A stretch of 63,990 nt of DNA from Ochrobactrum teleogrylli (GTDB taxonomy: Bacteria; Pseudomonadota; Alphaproteobacteria; Rhizobiales; Rhizobiaceae). The stretch lies in assembly GCF_006376685.1 (NCBI RefSeq), contig NZ_VEWL01000019.1, positions 1 to 63,990 on the forward strand. Direction: 5' to 3'. Under the pieces are notes generated by a model, which was not told the origin of the DNA, made no database searches, and saw only the letters and a program-made list of their open reading frames with translations. The position numbers and the translations under genes are program-made. Positions 52,496 to 62,227 of this stretch are shown in pieces (position 1 is the first letter of the stretch; each line of letters begins with the position of its first letter).

Positions 52496-53369
52496 CACGA
52501 CATCCGTGGCGGGACCGAAGGCTTTCGTCACCGGCTTTCCGATCAAACATTCGCGTTCCCCATTGATCCACGGATTCTGGCTGGAAACGCTCGGCATTGA
52601 CGGTTCTTACCAACCGATCGAGGTCAAACCGGAAGATTTCGCGGCTTTCGCCGCAGCGCTTGCCGCCAATGGTTTCGCGGGCGGCAATGTCACGATCCCG
52701 CATAAGGAAGCGGCTTTTGCGGCAGCGGAAAGCCTTGATGGTGCCGCAACCGCCATCGGCGCGGTCAACACGCTATGGTTTGAAGGCGGCAGGCTGCGCG
52801 GCGGCAATACGGATGCCTATGGCTTCGCCGCCAATCTCGACGATTATGCGCCGGGCTGGGACAATGCCGAAACGGCGCTTGTTCTGGGTGCGGGCGGCGC
52901 AAGCCGCGCCGTCGTTCACGCGCTTTTGTCGCGCGGCTTTTCAAAGGTCTGGATCGCTAATCGCACGGCAAGCCGGGCAGAAGAACTGGCCGCGCATTTC
53001 GGCGCTGCCGTTTCGGCCTCCGGCTGGGATGCCGCGCAGCAACGCGTTGCTGATGCCGGGCTGATCGTCAACACCACCTCGCTCGGCATGAGCGGTCATG
53101 GCGGCGATCAGGATGACGAAGGCAGGTTTCCGCTTGATCTGAGCGTCGCAGCGGAAGGCGTCATCGCGACCGATATTGTTTATGTTCCGCTCAAAACGCC
53201 CTTTCTGAAAGCTGCGGAAGAGGCCGGACTGAACACCGTGGACGGGCTTGGCATGTTGTTGCATCAGGCAGTCCCGGGTTTCGAACGCTGGTTTGGCCAA
53301 AAGCCTGAGGTGACGGCGGCGCTGCGGGAGCATATTCTGGCGGATATGGCAAAGGCTGGCGCTCTATGA
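52488..53369 (+). CDS. aroE: Shikimate dehydrogenase
   Basis: 293 residues. It reduces 3-dehydroshikimate with NADPH. It has [20 protein letters not shown] (catalytic Lys) and the cofactor loop GAGGASRAV. The start at 52488 overlaps maf, and the stop overlaps coaE by 4 bp; the block is one operon. Confidence 0.96.
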   Translation: MADTTSVAGPKAFVTGFPIKHSRSPLIHGFWLETLGIDGSYQPIEVKPEDFAAFAAALAANGFAGGNVTIPHKEAAFAAAESLDGAATAIGAVNTLWFEGGRLRGGNTDAYGFAANLDDYAPGWDNAETALVLGAGGASRAVVHALLSRGFSKVWIANRTASRAEELAAHFGAAVSASGWDAAQQRVADAGLIVNTTSLGMSGHGGDQDDEGRFPLDLSVAAEGVIATDIVYVPLKTPFLKAAEEAGLNTVDGLGMLLHQAVPGFERWFGQKPEVTAALREHILADMAKAGAL

Positions 53370-53968
53370 TCATTCTCGGACTGACAGGCTCCATCGGCAT
53401 GGGAAAGACCACGGCGTCCAATATGTTCGCCGAGGCGGGTATTCCTGTTTACAGCGCCGACGATGCAGTCCACCGGCTTTATTCAGGCCGTGCCGCGCCG
53501 CTGATCGAGGCGGCTTTTCCCGGAACGGTGACGAATGGCACCGTGGACCGTGAAAAACTATCCGCTACGGTGATCGGCAAGCCGGATGCCCTGAAGAAGC
53601 TGGAAGCCATCGTGCATCCGCTGGTGCGCGAGGAAGAAGAAGCGTTTCTGCGTGAGGCGGAAGCGCAAGGCTCGGCCATCGCTCTAGTCGATATTCCGCT
53701 GCTTTTTGAAACCGGCGGCGAAAAGCGCGTGGACAGGATCGTAGTCGTCTCCGCGCCTGCCGATATTCAGCGCGCCCGCGTTCTGGCGCGGCCCGGCATG
53801 ACAGAAGAAAAGCTCGACGCCATTCTCGCGCGTCAGATCCCGGATGCCGAAAAGCGCGCCCGCGCCGATTTCGTGCTCGATACCAGCGGCAGTTTTGACA
53901 ATTTGCGTCAGCAGATTACAGCGGTCATCGAGAAATTGAGTGGAAAGCCGGCGGTCGCGACCGAATAG
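53366..53968 (+). CDS. coaE: Dephospho-CoA kinase
   Basis: A 200-residue kinase for the last step of coenzyme A synthesis, with P-loop [12 protein letters not shown] and the substrate segment [11 protein letters not shown]. Its ATG lies in an ATGA overlap with aroE. Order maf-aroE-coaE-dnaQ is the alphaproteobacterial standard as I recall it. Confidence 0.96.
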   Translation: MIILGLTGSIGMGKTTASNMFAEAGIPVYSADDAVHRLYSGRAAPLIEAAFPGTVTNGTVDREKLSATVIGKPDALKKLEAIVHPLVREEEEAFLREAEAQGSAIALVDIPLLFETGGEKRVDRIVVVSAPADIQRARVLARPGMTEEKLDAILARQIPDAEKRARADFVLDTSGSFDNLRQQITAVIEKLSGKPAVATE

Positions 53969-54019
53969 CCGCATTCGTCGTGCTATAAGGTTCGAGATAA
54001 TCCCTTGAGAGGTTCTTCA

Positions 54020-54721
54020 ATGCGTGAGATCGTTTTCGATACCGAAACCACCGGTCTGGAAAGGCTGGAGGATCGCGTGATCGAAATTGGCGGCGTGGAA
54101 CTGATCAACAAGTTTCCCACAGGCCGCACATTCCATAAATTCATCAATCCGCAGGGACGTCAGGTGCATGCGGAAGCGCTGGCCGTGCATGGCATCAGCA
54201 ATGAGCAATTGCTGGACAAGCCGACTTTTGCTGAAATTCTGGACGAGTTTCTGGAATTCTTCGACGGCGCCAAGCTGGTCGCGCACAATGCCATGTTCGA
54301 CCTTGGCTTCATGAATGCCGAACTCGCGCGTCTTGGAAAACCGGAAATCGCTGCGGAGCGCATTGTGGATACGCTGGCGCTGGCGCGCCGCAAACATCCG
54401 ATGGGGCCGAATTCGCTGGACGCACTGTGCAAGCGTTATGGCATCGACAATTCGCACCGCACGCTGCACGGCGCTTTGCTCGATTCCCAGATTCTGGCGG
54501 AAGTCTATATCGAGCTGATCGGCGGCAAGCAGACGGCGCTTGGTCTCAGCCAGGATGGTGGGGCAAACAGGGATAATGCAGCCGATGGCAGCGCCGCCAT
54601 TGTGCTGGCGGTGCGCCCTGCCCCGCTTGCTCCCCGCATCAGCGAAACGGAACGTGCAGCCCATGCCGCACTGATTGAGGGTATGGGTGACAAGGCAATC
54701 TGGAAAAAATATTTGGCCTGA
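54020..54721 (+). CDS. dnaQ: DNA polymerase III subunit epsilon
   Basis: A 233-residue 3'-5' proofreading exonuclease with Exo I FDTETTGLE, Exo II HNAMFDLGF and Exo III HGALLDSQI motifs of the DnaQ fold. The C-terminus carries a short tail for binding the polymerase subunit. The ATG at 54020 has GAGAGG upstream; the TTG at 54005 is less likely. Confidence 0.96.
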   Translation: MREIVFDTETTGLERLEDRVIEIGGVELINKFPTGRTFHKFINPQGRQVHAEALAVHGISNEQLLDKPTFAEILDEFLEFFDGAKLVAHNAMFDLGFMNAELARLGKPEIAAERIVDTLALARRKHPMGPNSLDALCKRYGIDNSHRTLHGALLDSQILAEVYIELIGGKQTALGLSQDGGANRDNAADGSAAIVLAVRPAPLAPRISETERAAHAALIEGMGDKAIWKKYLA

Positions 54722-54741
54722 ATTTTTGGATGAATATGACA

Positions 54742-54769
54742 AAAAACCCGGCCTTGAGCCGGGTTTTTA
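54742..54769. terminator. Bidirectional terminator between dnaQ and secB
   Basis: AAAACCCGGC pairs with GCCGGGTTTT around a five-base loop, with A and T tracts on the two sides. Confidence 0.88.
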
Positions 54770-54789
54770 TTGCAAGCAGTATGTAGAGC

Positions 54790-55284
54790 TCAGCTCTTGA
54801 CGGCGGCCTTGGCCTGTTCTTCGGCCATGCGCTGCTGGAACATCTGCGCGAAATCGATTGGGTCGATCATCAGCGGCGGGTAGCCGCCATTGCGCGTTGC
54901 GTCAGAAATGATCTGGCGCGCGAACGGGAACAGCAGGCGCGGGCATTCGATGAACAGCAGCGGCAGCATGTGTTCCTGCGGGATGCCAGCAATGCGGAAA
55001 ACGCCGCCATAGACCAGTTCCGTGTTGAACAGAACGTCCTTGCCGTCCATAGCCTTGGCTTCCAGCGTCAGAACGACGTCGAAATCCGTTTCGGAAAGCG
55101 GATTGGCGTTCACGTTGACATTGATGTTGATCGAAGGAGCCTTATCGCGCGGGCGCAGCGACAGCGGCGCACCCGGGCTTTCAAAGGACAGATCCTTCAC
55201 ATATTGCGCCAGAATGTTGAGGGACGGCTCGGCGGTCGCGCCATTGCCATTCTTTACTTCGCCCGCAGCGGCCTTATCGCTCAT
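54790..55284 (-). CDS. secB: Protein-export chaperone SecB
   Basis: A 164-residue cytosolic chaperone that keeps preproteins unfolded for Sec[20 protein letters not shown] and the C-terminal [14 protein letters not shown] are characteristic. It is convergent with dnaQ. The region upstream carries two large palindromes. Confidence 0.96.
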   Translation of the reverse strand: MSDKAAAGEVKNGNGATAEPSLNILAQYVKDLSFESPGAPLSLRPRDKAPSININVNVNANPLSETDFDVVLTLEAKAMDGKDVLFNTELVYGGVFRIAGIPQEHMLPLLFIECPRLLFPFARQIISDATRNGGYPPLMIDPIDFAQMFQQRMAEEQAKAAVKS

Positions 55285-55317
55285 TATCGGTATGCCTTCT
55301 TTTCGGTAATTAAACTC

Positions 55318-55409
55318 GTTGCCCCAAAAGGCTGGTGGTCTGATTCCGACATTTGCTTTCCGTGCTACAGCCGCTGGGCAAATGTCGGAATCAAAAGACC
55401 ACCAGCAAC
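55318..55409. repeat. Large imperfect palindrome 1
   Basis: Outer arms CTGGTGGTCT (55332-55341) and AGACCACCAG (55396-55405), inner 15-bp arms GATTCCGACATTTGC (55342-55356) and its exact complement at 55378-55392, a three-base bulge on the right and a 21-base loop. GTTGC at 55318 and GCAAC at 55405-55409 extend it loosely. Confidence 0.9.
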
Positions 55410-55419
55410 TTTAAATCTT

Positions 55420-55495
55420 CAGTGGAGTTTTCAAATTTGACGTTTGAAGCTGCGCTTATGTCGAACGGCGTTCAAACGTCAAATTAACTCCACTG
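55420..55495. repeat. Large imperfect palindrome 2
   Basis: Outer arms CAGTGGAGTT (55420-55429) and AACTCCACTG (55486-55495), inner 15-bp arms AATTTGACGTTTGAA (55434-55448) and its exact complement (55471-55485), a four-base bulge on the left and a 22-base loop. Same architecture as palindrome 1 but different sequence, 10 bp away. Confidence 0.9.
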
Positions 55496-55562
55496 GAATG
55501 CTTGGCTAGCATGTGAAGGGGAATGAGGCAAGAAAGGCTTTTAACGTTAGCTATTGCTGCTG

Positions 55563-56105
55563 TTAGCCGTCTTTGCGCTCGCCTTTCCATGGCGAATTGT
55601 CATTCGGCTTGGTCGTATAATCTTCGGGGTCGAGATCGATGACACGATCTTCACGCGGTTGCTTATACTGGCCATAGCCGTCCGAATAGCGCGCCGAGGT
55701 GGCGACGACCATGCGGCCACGCACGAATTTTTCCCAGACGATATCGCGAATGAACGGGATGAACAGCAAAATGCCGATGGTGCTGGTCACGAAGCCCGGC
55801 ACGATCAGCATGATCGCGGCCAGAACCAGCATGGCGCCATGCACCATTTCGCGATCCGGCACGCGGCCTGCCGCCGTTTCGGTGCGGATGCGCTGGAGAA
55901 GGCCGATCCCCTGCACACGCAGCAGGAAAAAGCCCAGCATGGCGCTCAAGATCACCAGACCCAGTGTCGCGAATACGCCGATATGGCTGCCGACGATCAC
56001 AAAACCGGCGATCTCGATGAAAGGCATTGCCAGCATGACGAGAGGGGCGAAAGAAGACGACACGTGAGTCAGGACCTTTTGTTGTGTGATTGACGTTGCG
56101 ACCAT
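55563..56105 (-). CDS. FxsA family membrane protein
   Basis: A 180-residue inner-membrane protein with three to four membrane helices and the FxsA motif around GRVPDREMVHGAMLVLAAIMLIVPGFVTS. The E. coli protein relieves phage T7 exclusion by F; its normal role is unclear. The charged C-terminal 60 residues extend beyond the core. It is divergent from the Tim44-like gene. Confidence 0.88.
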   Translation of the reverse strand: MVATSITQQKVLTHVSSSFAPLVMLAMPFIEIAGFVIVGSHIGVFATLGLVILSAMLGFFLLRVQGIGLLQRIRTETAAGRVPDREMVHGAMLVLAAIMLIVPGFVTSTIGILLFIPFIRDIVWEKFVRGRMVVATSARYSDGYGQYKQPREDRVIDLDPEDYTTKPNDNSPWKGERKDG

Positions 56106-56282
56106 AGCGACAAATGTAGCTTTTTCAGGTTCGGAACGAAAATGAAACTGTTAACATGAAATATCAAATAGGTACGCGTGATCGGGATTTGAATGATTGC
56201 GCCTGCCGATCTATATGTATGAAACAGAAATTCACGATTGGAAGGGATTTGACGCCCTCTCCTTCAATCTATGGCAGGCGGC

Positions 56283-56981
56283 ATGGAATTTTTCGACTTC
56301 GGCACAATCTTCTTCTTCATCGCAGCGGTGATCATTTTTCTCCAGCTGAGGAATGTTCTTGGCCGCCGTACTGGAAATGAAAAGCCGCCCTTCGATCCCT
56401 ATACATCGGCCAAAAGCGCCGACAATGCCGCGCCCGCCGGGACGGACACCGACAATGTCGTGGCTCTGCCGCGCCGTGCCGGTGAGAAGGACTTTACGGC
56501 AATCGACAAGATCGCTGCGGCGGGGACACCGATCAATGACGGTCTGCGGGCCATTTACGCCGCCGATCCCACCTTCGAACCAGCCCGTTTCGTCGATGGC
56601 GTGAAGATCGCTTATGAAATGATTGTGATGTCCTTTGCCGATGGCGATCGGAAGGTTTTGAAGAATCTTCTGTCGAAGGAAGTCTATGAAGGCTTCGTTT
56701 CGGCCATCGAGGAGCGCGAGCAGCGCGGCGAAAGCGTGCGCTCTTCCTTCGTGGGTATCGAAAAGGCGGAAATCGCGGCTGCTGAAATGAAGGGCTCGGA
56801 GGCGCATGTGACGCTGAATATCGTCAGCCAGATGATTTCGGCGACGCTCGACAAGGAAGGCACGCTGATCGACGGCGATCTGGAAAATGTGGTCGAGATC
56901 AAGGACTTGTGGACCTTTGCCCGCGATACGCGCTCGCGTGATCCGAACTGGAAGCTTGTCGCGACCGAAGCGGAAGATTAA
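56283..56981 (+). CDS. Tim44-like domain protein
   Basis: A 232-residue protein with an N-terminal membrane anchor (about residues 6-22) and a C-terminal Tim44/MRPL45 domain (about residues 80-230; AADPTFEPARFVDGVKIAYEMI). In alphaproteobacteria this family is membrane-attached and related to mitochondrial TIM44, with proposed roles in membrane-protein handling. I chose MEFFDFG at 56283; 56271 is an alternative start. Confidence 0.88.
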   Translation: MEFFDFGTIFFFIAAVIIFLQLRNVLGRRTGNEKPPFDPYTSAKSADNAAPAGTDTDNVVALPRRAGEKDFTAIDKIAAAGTPINDGLRAIYAADPTFEPARFVDGVKIAYEMIVMSFADGDRKVLKNLLSKEVYEGFVSAIEEREQRGESVRSSFVGIEKAEIAAAEMKGSEAHVTLNIVSQMISATLDKEGTLIDGDLENVVEIKDLWTFARDTRSRDPNWKLVATEAED

Positions 56982-56999
56982 GAGAAGGCTTATGAATCG

Positions 57000-57025
57000 G
57001 GCCGCTGATTTCAGCGGCCTTTTTG
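57000..57025 (+). terminator. Terminator after the Tim44-like gene
   Basis: GGCCGCTG pairs with CAGCGGCC around an ATTT loop, then six T. It overlaps the region just before the mltA start. Confidence 0.85.
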
Positions 57026-57049
57026 TTTTACTTGATAGCGGATGTAGCT

Positions 57050-58147
57050 GTGAGCGACTTGGCGAGGATTTTCCGCCCGGTGGGTTTTTCCGATTGCCCC
57101 GGCTGGGACCGGGACGATCAGGCGCTGGCATTTGCCGCTTTCCGCCGTTCCGCCGATTACGCTGCTAAAAACACCTATCATAGCGGCAGTCTCGGCATCA
57201 GTTTTGAGGCGCTGGAACCTGTTTTTGCGGCAGCGCGGCTTCTGGATGATCCCGATACGATCACCGCCCGTGCCTTTTTCGAACAGCATTTCGTGCCATG
57301 CCAGATTGTTCCCGAACAGGAACAGGGATTTGTCACCGGCTTTTACGAGCCGGAAATCGAAGCATCCCTTACTGCGGATGACCGGTTCACGGTGCCGTTT
57401 CTGAGAAAACCGGACGATCTCGTCAAGGTGACGGATGATAACCGTCCCGCCGGCTTCGATCCGACCTATGCCTTTGCGCGCCAGACAGATACCGGGCTTG
57501 TCGAATATGACGACCGCCGCCAGATCGAACAGGGTAGTCTTGCCGGGCGGGGGCTGGAGATTGCCTTCGTCGCCGACCGGGTGGATGCATTTTTCGCCCA
57601 TGTTCAGGGCGCTGCCAGGTTGAAACTCAACGATGGCAGCATGATGCGCATCACCTATGCCGCCAAGGCGGGGCATCCCTTTACGGGCATTGGGCGCATC
57701 CTGGTGGCGAATGGCGAAATTCCCGCAGCCGATATTTCCATGCAGACAATCCGCCGCTGGCTCAAGGATCATCCCGACAAGGCGGATGCGCTGATCTGGC
57801 AGAACCGGTCCTACATCTTCTTTCGGGAAGCGCCGGTGGACGATGTCGATGCCGGTCCGATTGCAGCCGCCAAGGTTCCGCTGACGGCGGGCCGGTCGCT
57901 GGCTGTTGACCGGCTGCTGCATACATTCGGCACGCCGTTTTATGTCGATGCGCCGACCGTCACTGTTTTCGATGGTGCGCCTTTCGCCCGCCTGATGATC
58001 GCACAGGATACCGGTACGGCCATTGTCGGCCCGGCACGCGGCGATCTGTTCGCCGGTTCCGGCGAGGCAGCGGGCGAAATTGCGGGCGGCATCAAGAGCG
58101 CTGCGGATTTCTACGCGCTCGTGCCGCGCCGGCTGGTGGGAGCGTGA
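57050..58147 (+). CDS. mltA: Membrane-bound lytic murein transglycosylase A (MltA)
   Basis: A 365-residue MltA/3D-domain enzyme that cleaves peptidoglycan glycan strands to 1,6-anhydromuropeptides. It has VTGFYEPEIEAS and the C-terminal 3D domain (RLMIAQDTGTAIVGPARGDLFAG) with catalytic Asp. I found no signal peptide or lipobox, which is odd for an MltA; the start is an uncertain GTG at 57050. It is followed closely by the Smr gene. Confidence 0.88.
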   Translation: MSDLARIFRPVGFSDCPGWDRDDQALAFAAFRRSADYAAKNTYHSGSLGISFEALEPVFAAARLLDDPDTITARAFFEQHFVPCQIVPEQEQGFVTGFYEPEIEASLTADDRFTVPFLRKPDDLVKVTDDNRPAGFDPTYAFARQTDTGLVEYDDRRQIEQGSLAGRGLEIAFVADRVDAFFAHVQGAARLKLNDGSMMRITYAAKAGHPFTGIGRILVANGEIPAADISMQTIRRWLKDHPDKADALIWQNRSYIFFREAPVDDVDAGPIAAAKVPLTAGRSLAVDRLLHTFGTPFYVDAPTVTVFDGAPFARLMIAQDTGTAIVGPARGDLFAGSGEAAGEIAGGIKSAADFYALVPRRLVGA

Positions 58148-58149
58148 CC

Positions 58150-58779
58150 ATGGCGCGCGACACCGAAAAATCCGGCAAGGATTATCTGCGGCCCGAAGAT
58201 CGCATTCTCTGGGAAACGGTTGCGAAGACTGCGAAGCCTTTATCGCGGCAGAAACCGGTCGCGGAAGAGCTGCCCGATTTCAAGACCCTGATGGCAGAAG
58301 AAGAAAAGCGTCCGGCGCTGAAAATGCCGCAAACCTCTGCCGATGAAGGAAACAAGCCGAAAAAGGGCCTGTCGTCGCTCAGTGAAATGCAAATCCAGTC
58401 GCTGGACAAGCCGACCCATCGCAAGATTGCCAAAGGCCGGGTTGATATCGAGGCGCGGATCGATCTTCACGGCCTCACCCAGAATGAGGCGCATGGGCTT
58501 CTCTACAGCTTTCTGGTCAGCGCTCATGCCCGCGGTCTGCGCCACGTGATGGTGATTACCGGCAAAGGCCGGTCTTTTGGCAGCGAGGGCATTTTGCGTC
58601 AGGCCGTGCCACATTGGTTCTCCACGCCGCTGTTCCGTTTGCTGGTCAGCGCCTATGAAGACGCCGCGCGCCATCATGGTGGTCACGGCGCGCTTTATGT
58701 GCGGTTGCGCCGCCAGACCCAGCAGAACCTGCTTGGTGGTGGCTTGGGCGGTTTGAGCGGAGGCAGGCCGCAGCGATGA
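58150..58779 (+). CDS. Smr domain protein
   Basis: A 209-residue protein. A charged N-terminal half is followed by a Smr domain with the LDLHG-like IDLHGLTQNEA and HVMVITGKGRS motifs. Smr domains can be DNA or RNA endonucleases. A GTG at 58144 overlapping the mltA stop is an alternative start. It overlaps the next HTH gene by 4 bp. Confidence 0.9.
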   Translation: MARDTEKSGKDYLRPEDRILWETVAKTAKPLSRQKPVAEELPDFKTLMAEEEKRPALKMPQTSADEGNKPKKGLSSLSEMQIQSLDKPTHRKIAKGRVDIEARIDLHGLTQNEAHGLLYSFLVSAHARGLRHVMVITGKGRSFGSEGILRQAVPHWFSTPLFRLLVSAYEDAARHHGGHGALYVRLRRQTQQNLLGGGLGGLSGGRPQR

Positions 58780-59162
58780 CCCCGTTTGGAAAGCGATTGC
58801 GGGAACTGCGCGAAGAGCGCGGCGTGACGCAGAAGGAAATGGCGGCGGCGCTGCGCGTTTCACCGGCCTATCTCTCGGCGCTGGAACATGGACGGCGCGG
58901 TCAACCGACCTGGGATTTGCTCCAGCGCATCATCACATTTTTCAATATCATCTGGGATGAAGCGGAAGAGCTGCAAAGCCTTGCGGCTGTTTCGCATCCG
59001 CGCGTGGTGATCGATACATCAGGCCTGTCGCCGCAGGCAACGGAGCTTGCCAATCTTCTGGCGCGCAATATCCGCATCATCGACAAGGAAACCATCAAAC
59101 GCCTGAGCGATGATATAGAGACGGCGCGCAAGCGCCGCCGGGGCATCATACCGAAGGCCTGA
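58776..59162 (+). CDS. HTH (XRE family) transcriptional regulator
   Basis: A 128-residue regulator with an N-terminal HTH (LRELREERGVTQKEMAAALRVSPAYLSALEHG, residues about 7-40) and a helical C-terminal part. The target is unknown. Its ATG overlaps the Smr stop; the Tim44-mltA-smr-HTH order suggests a unit. Confidence 0.88.
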   Translation: MTPFGKRLRELREERGVTQKEMAAALRVSPAYLSALEHGRRGQPTWDLLQRIITFFNIIWDEAEELQSLAAVSHPRVVIDTSGLSPQATELANLLARNIRIIDKETIKRLSDDIETARKRRRGIIPKA

Positions 59163-59175
59163 ATGCGACTTCCTG

Positions 59176-60183
59176 TCAGAACAGCGCCTTCAGTTCATCC
59201 AGCTTGGTATTGACCAGCCAGCCATAGTAATTTTCCTGCGGCAATTGCGGGTCGGAGCGCCCAGCATTCTCATTTGCCAGCGCACGGGCGCGGGCATCGG
59301 CGCCGCCGGTATTATAGAGCGTGGCGGTGAGGCCGGGATTTTTGGAAATGTCGAAACCGGCAATCTGGCGATAGGAATTGATCGACTGTTTCAGTGTCGC
59401 CGCGATGTAAGGCAGCGTCAGGTCCGGGTCCATGATGGTCTTGTAGACGGCGCTGCCGTCTTCGGCATCGAGTTTCGGCAGGCCGGAAACGCGGTTCACC
59501 ATGTCGGACATCTGCAAGGCGGTCAGCGGGTTGATCTGGCCAAGGCCAAATGTCTGCCCGGCATAGAAGGGCTGGAAGAACACGGCGCTGAACCGATTGT
59601 TGGGATAAGTGTTCCCGCCCACCGATTTGCCGCGAAAAGTCTTGTTCCAGACATTTTCCCGGCAGGACCACAGCGAATAGCTGTCCTTGAACTTCAGGCA
59701 GTCGGCAAATTCAGGCCGCTTGATGAACTGGCCGATGCTTTCGCCATTATAGCCGAAGCTCACGCCCTGATTCACATAGGACATGGCTTTCACATAATAG
59801 GTCTGAAGCCGGTCATAGACATCGACATTATAGGTGTGTTCGCCAACAATCGCGCCAACGATATGAATGGGATCGATGCCATAGGCTGCGGCGGTCGACC
59901 GGATTTTCGAGCGCAGCGAGGCGTCCTTCTTCAGAAGATTATAGATCTTCTGGTACTTCTTCTCATAAGTGGTGCTGAGTTCCCGCGTGCGCTTGGCCGA
60001 CGCGCCGGGAATGGGCGGCTGCTCTGCATTGCGGTTGCCGGGCGGCACGACCGTCACCGCATAGGCGCTCTGGCTTGCAAGCATGAAGGCCAAGGCAGCG
60101 CCAGCAACAGCGGAAACCGGTTTTGCATTGGACATGGCGCGGAAACAAAAGCCAGCAATGCGGTTCAGTGTACTGTTGCTCAT
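59176..60183 (-). CDS. DUF1402 family exported protein
   Basis: A 335-residue protein with a putative signal peptide ending near SAYA (about residue 42) and the DUF1402 domain, which fits my memory of a rhizobial family of unknown function. The segment FGLGQINPLTALQMSD and the SSxE-free catalytic region are lysozyme-like in flavour, but I see no proof. The start between 60183 and 60186 is uncertain, and 60135 is possible. Confidence 0.82.
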   Translation of the reverse strand: MSNSTLNRIAGFCFRAMSNAKPVSAVAGAALAFMLASQSAYAVTVVPPGNRNAEQPPIPGASAKRTRELSTTYEKKYQKIYNLLKKDASLRSKIRSTAAAYGIDPIHIVGAIVGEHTYNVDVYDRLQTYYVKAMSYVNQGVSFGYNGESIGQFIKRPEFADCLKFKDSYSLWSCRENVWNKTFRGKSVGGNTYPNNRFSAVFFQPFYAGQTFGLGQINPLTALQMSDMVNRVSGLPKLDAEDGSAVYKTIMDPDLTLPYIAATLKQSINSYRQIAGFDISKNPGLTATLYNTGGADARARALANENAGRSDPQLPQENYYGWLVNTKLDELKALF

Positions 60184-60242
60184 CATTGTGCGGAAGCAGT
60201 CCCAATATGGTAAATGGATCGTCAATTCGCGGGCAAAATAGA

Positions 60243-60271
60243 AAACCCCCCGACGCAAGTCGAGGGGTTTC
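60243..60271 (-). terminator. Terminator of the hslV-DUF2585-hslU operon
   Basis: AAACCCC-T-CGAC pairs with GTCG-G-GGGGTTT around a four-base loop, with T-rich sequence past it on the minus strand. It lies 60 bp past the hslU stop. Confidence 0.75.
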
Positions 60272-60330
60272 TTTTTAGAAGCATGAAAGCGACTAGGGCC
60301 GTGGCTTTCCGGTCACTTTATTGTCGCGGT

Positions 60331-61635
60331 TTACAGAATGAAGCGCGACAGGTCGGTGTTCTTCGACAGAGCGCCCACCTTGTCCTTCACGTAATTGGCG
60401 TCGACGGTGAAGGTCGCGCCGGTCTTGTCCGGAGCGGTGAACGAAATCTCGTCCAGAACCTTTTCCATCACCGTCTGCAAGCGACGCGCGCCGATATTTT
60501 CGACCGTCGCATTGAGATCGACCGCGATATCGGCCAGAGCGTCAATGGCGTCGTCGGTAAAGGACAGCGTCACTTCTTCCGTCTCCATCAGCGAAATATA
60601 CTGCTTGATCAGGCTTGCCTCCGTTTCTGTGAGGATACGGCGGAAGTCTTCGCGCGTCAGTGCGGAAAGCTCGACGCGGATCGGCAGGCGGCCCTGCAAT
60701 TCCGGCAGAAGATCGGACGGCTTCGACACGTGGAACGCGCCGGAGGTGATGAAGAGGATATGGTCCGTCTTCACCGGCCCATATTTGGTCGCAACCGTGG
60801 TGCCTTCGACGAGCGGCAGCAGATCGCGCTGCACGCCTTCGCGTGAAACGCCAGCCCCACCACCGCCTTCGCGCGAGGCGATCTTGTCGATCTCGTCGAT
60901 GAACACGATGCCTTCGTCTTCGGTGACGCGCAGCGCTTCCTGCACGATCTGATCCTGATCGAGCAGTTTATCGGATTCATCATTGACGAGGATCGCATAG
61001 GAATCCTTCACCGTGGTCTTGCGCGTCTTGGTGCGCCCGCCCATCGCCTTGCCCAGCATGTCCGACAGATTGAGCACGCCGATATTGGCGCCCGGCATGC
61101 CGGGGATTTCGAAATTCGAGTTCGATCCGGTATCGGCGACCTCGATTTCGATTTCCTTGTCGTCCAGCTCGCCGTTGCGCAGCTTCTTGCGGAAGCTGTC
61201 ACGGGTGGCGGGACTTGCCGTCTTGCCGACCAGAGCTTCGAGAACGCGTTCCTCGGCGTTCAGATGCGCCTTGGCCTTCACGTCTTCGCGGCGTTTTTCA
61301 CGCACGAGCCCGATGGCGACTTCGACGAGGTCACGGATGATCTGTTCCACATCGCGGCCGACATAGCCGACTTCGGTGAACTTGGTGGCTTCGACCTTGA
61401 CGAAAGGTGCGCCTGCAAGCTTGGCGAGACGGCGCGAGATTTCCGTCTTGCCCACGCCGGTCGGTCCGATCATCAAAATGTTCTTCGGCATGACCTCTTC
61501 GCGCATCTGCCCTTCGAGTTGCTGGCGGCGCCAGCGATTGCGCAAGGCGATGGCCACGGCGCGCTTGGCGTCGTTCTGGCCGATGATGAAACGGTCAAGT
61601 TCCGAAACGATTTCACGGGGGGAGAAGTTACTCAT
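60331..61635 (-). CDS. hslU: ATP-dependent protease ATPase subunit HslU
   Basis: A 434-residue AAA+ unfoldase that feeds HslV. Walker [12 protein letters not shown], Walker B IVFIDEID and the C-terminal tail SRFIL that inserts into HslV are present. It starts just after the DUF2585 gene ends (1-bp gap). It is last of a three-gene unit. Confidence 0.97.
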   Translation of the reverse strand: MSNFSPREIVSELDRFIIGQNDAKRAVAIALRNRWRRQQLEGQMREEVMPKNILMIGPTGVGKTEISRRLAKLAGAPFVKVEATKFTEVGYVGRDVEQIIRDLVEVAIGLVREKRREDVKAKAHLNAEERVLEALVGKTASPATRDSFRKKLRNGELDDKEIEIEVADTGSNSNFEIPGMPGANIGVLNLSDMLGKAMGGRTKTRKTTVKDSYAILVNDESDKLLDQDQIVQEALRVTEDEGIVFIDEIDKIASREGGGGAGVSREGVQRDLLPLVEGTTVATKYGPVKTDHILFITSGAFHVSKPSDLLPELQGRLPIRVELSALTREDFRRILTETEASLIKQYISLMETEEVTLSFTDDAIDALADIAVDLNATVENIGARRLQTVMEKVLDEISFTAPDKTGATFTVDANYVKDKVGALSKNTDLSRFIL

Positions 61636-61636
61636 T

Positions 61637-62227
61637 TTACAACCCACTTTGCCACTGCCTGATGAACTCGAACGGATGCAGCAGCATGATCACGTTGAGC
61701 GTAAGATTGTCGCGAATGACGATCAGCGCCAGAATTTCAAAGAAGAGCGCGATGGCGACGGTGATTTTGGTTGGCAGCTTTGCTGCGATCAGAAAGCCGA
61801 GCGCGGCGGCGAGGGTATCGGAAACTGAATTCACGATGCTGTCACCGAAATAGTCCACGGAGGACGTATTGGCGCGATAGCGCTCGATGATGAAATTCGA
61901 GTTTTCGACCAGTTCCCATACCGCTTCGATGCCGACCGCAGCCGCAAGTCTCAAGCCGAGCGGGGCTTTGGGCGCGATAACCGTGAACAGCCAGTAGAAA
62001 AGAAAGCCATGGATGATATGCGACAGCGTATACCAGTCGGCAATATGCTGCGAATTCTCCGATTTCAGCGAACCCGACCATAATTTTATGGTGCCGCATT
62101 CGCACATGGCAATCCGCCCGTCGAGATGCAGCCAGATGGCTTGCACCGCAACAATGGCAATGACGATCAGGACGCCCAGGCCCCAGCGTTGTGCACTCGG
62201 TTTGGTGACCTGCGCAAGCGAACTCAT
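61637..62227 (-). CDS. DUF2585/UPF0314 membrane protein
   Basis: A 196-residue inner-membrane protein with about five hydrophobic segments, matching UPF0314. Motifs [17 protein letters not shown] and [15 protein letters not shown] are conserved in my memory of rhizobial members. It lies between hslV and hslU with overlaps of 4 and near 0 bp, so it is co-expressed with the protease. The function is not established. Confidence 0.88.
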   Translation of the reverse strand: MSSLAQVTKPSAQRWGLGVLIVIAIVAVQAIWLHLDGRIAMCECGTIKLWSGSLKSENSQHIADWYTLSHIIHGFLFYWLFTVIAPKAPLGLRLAAAVGIEAVWELVENSNFIIERYRANTSSVDYFGDSIVNSVSDTLAAALGFLIAAKLPTKITVAIALFFEILALIVIRDNLTLNVIMLLHPFEFIRQWQSGL

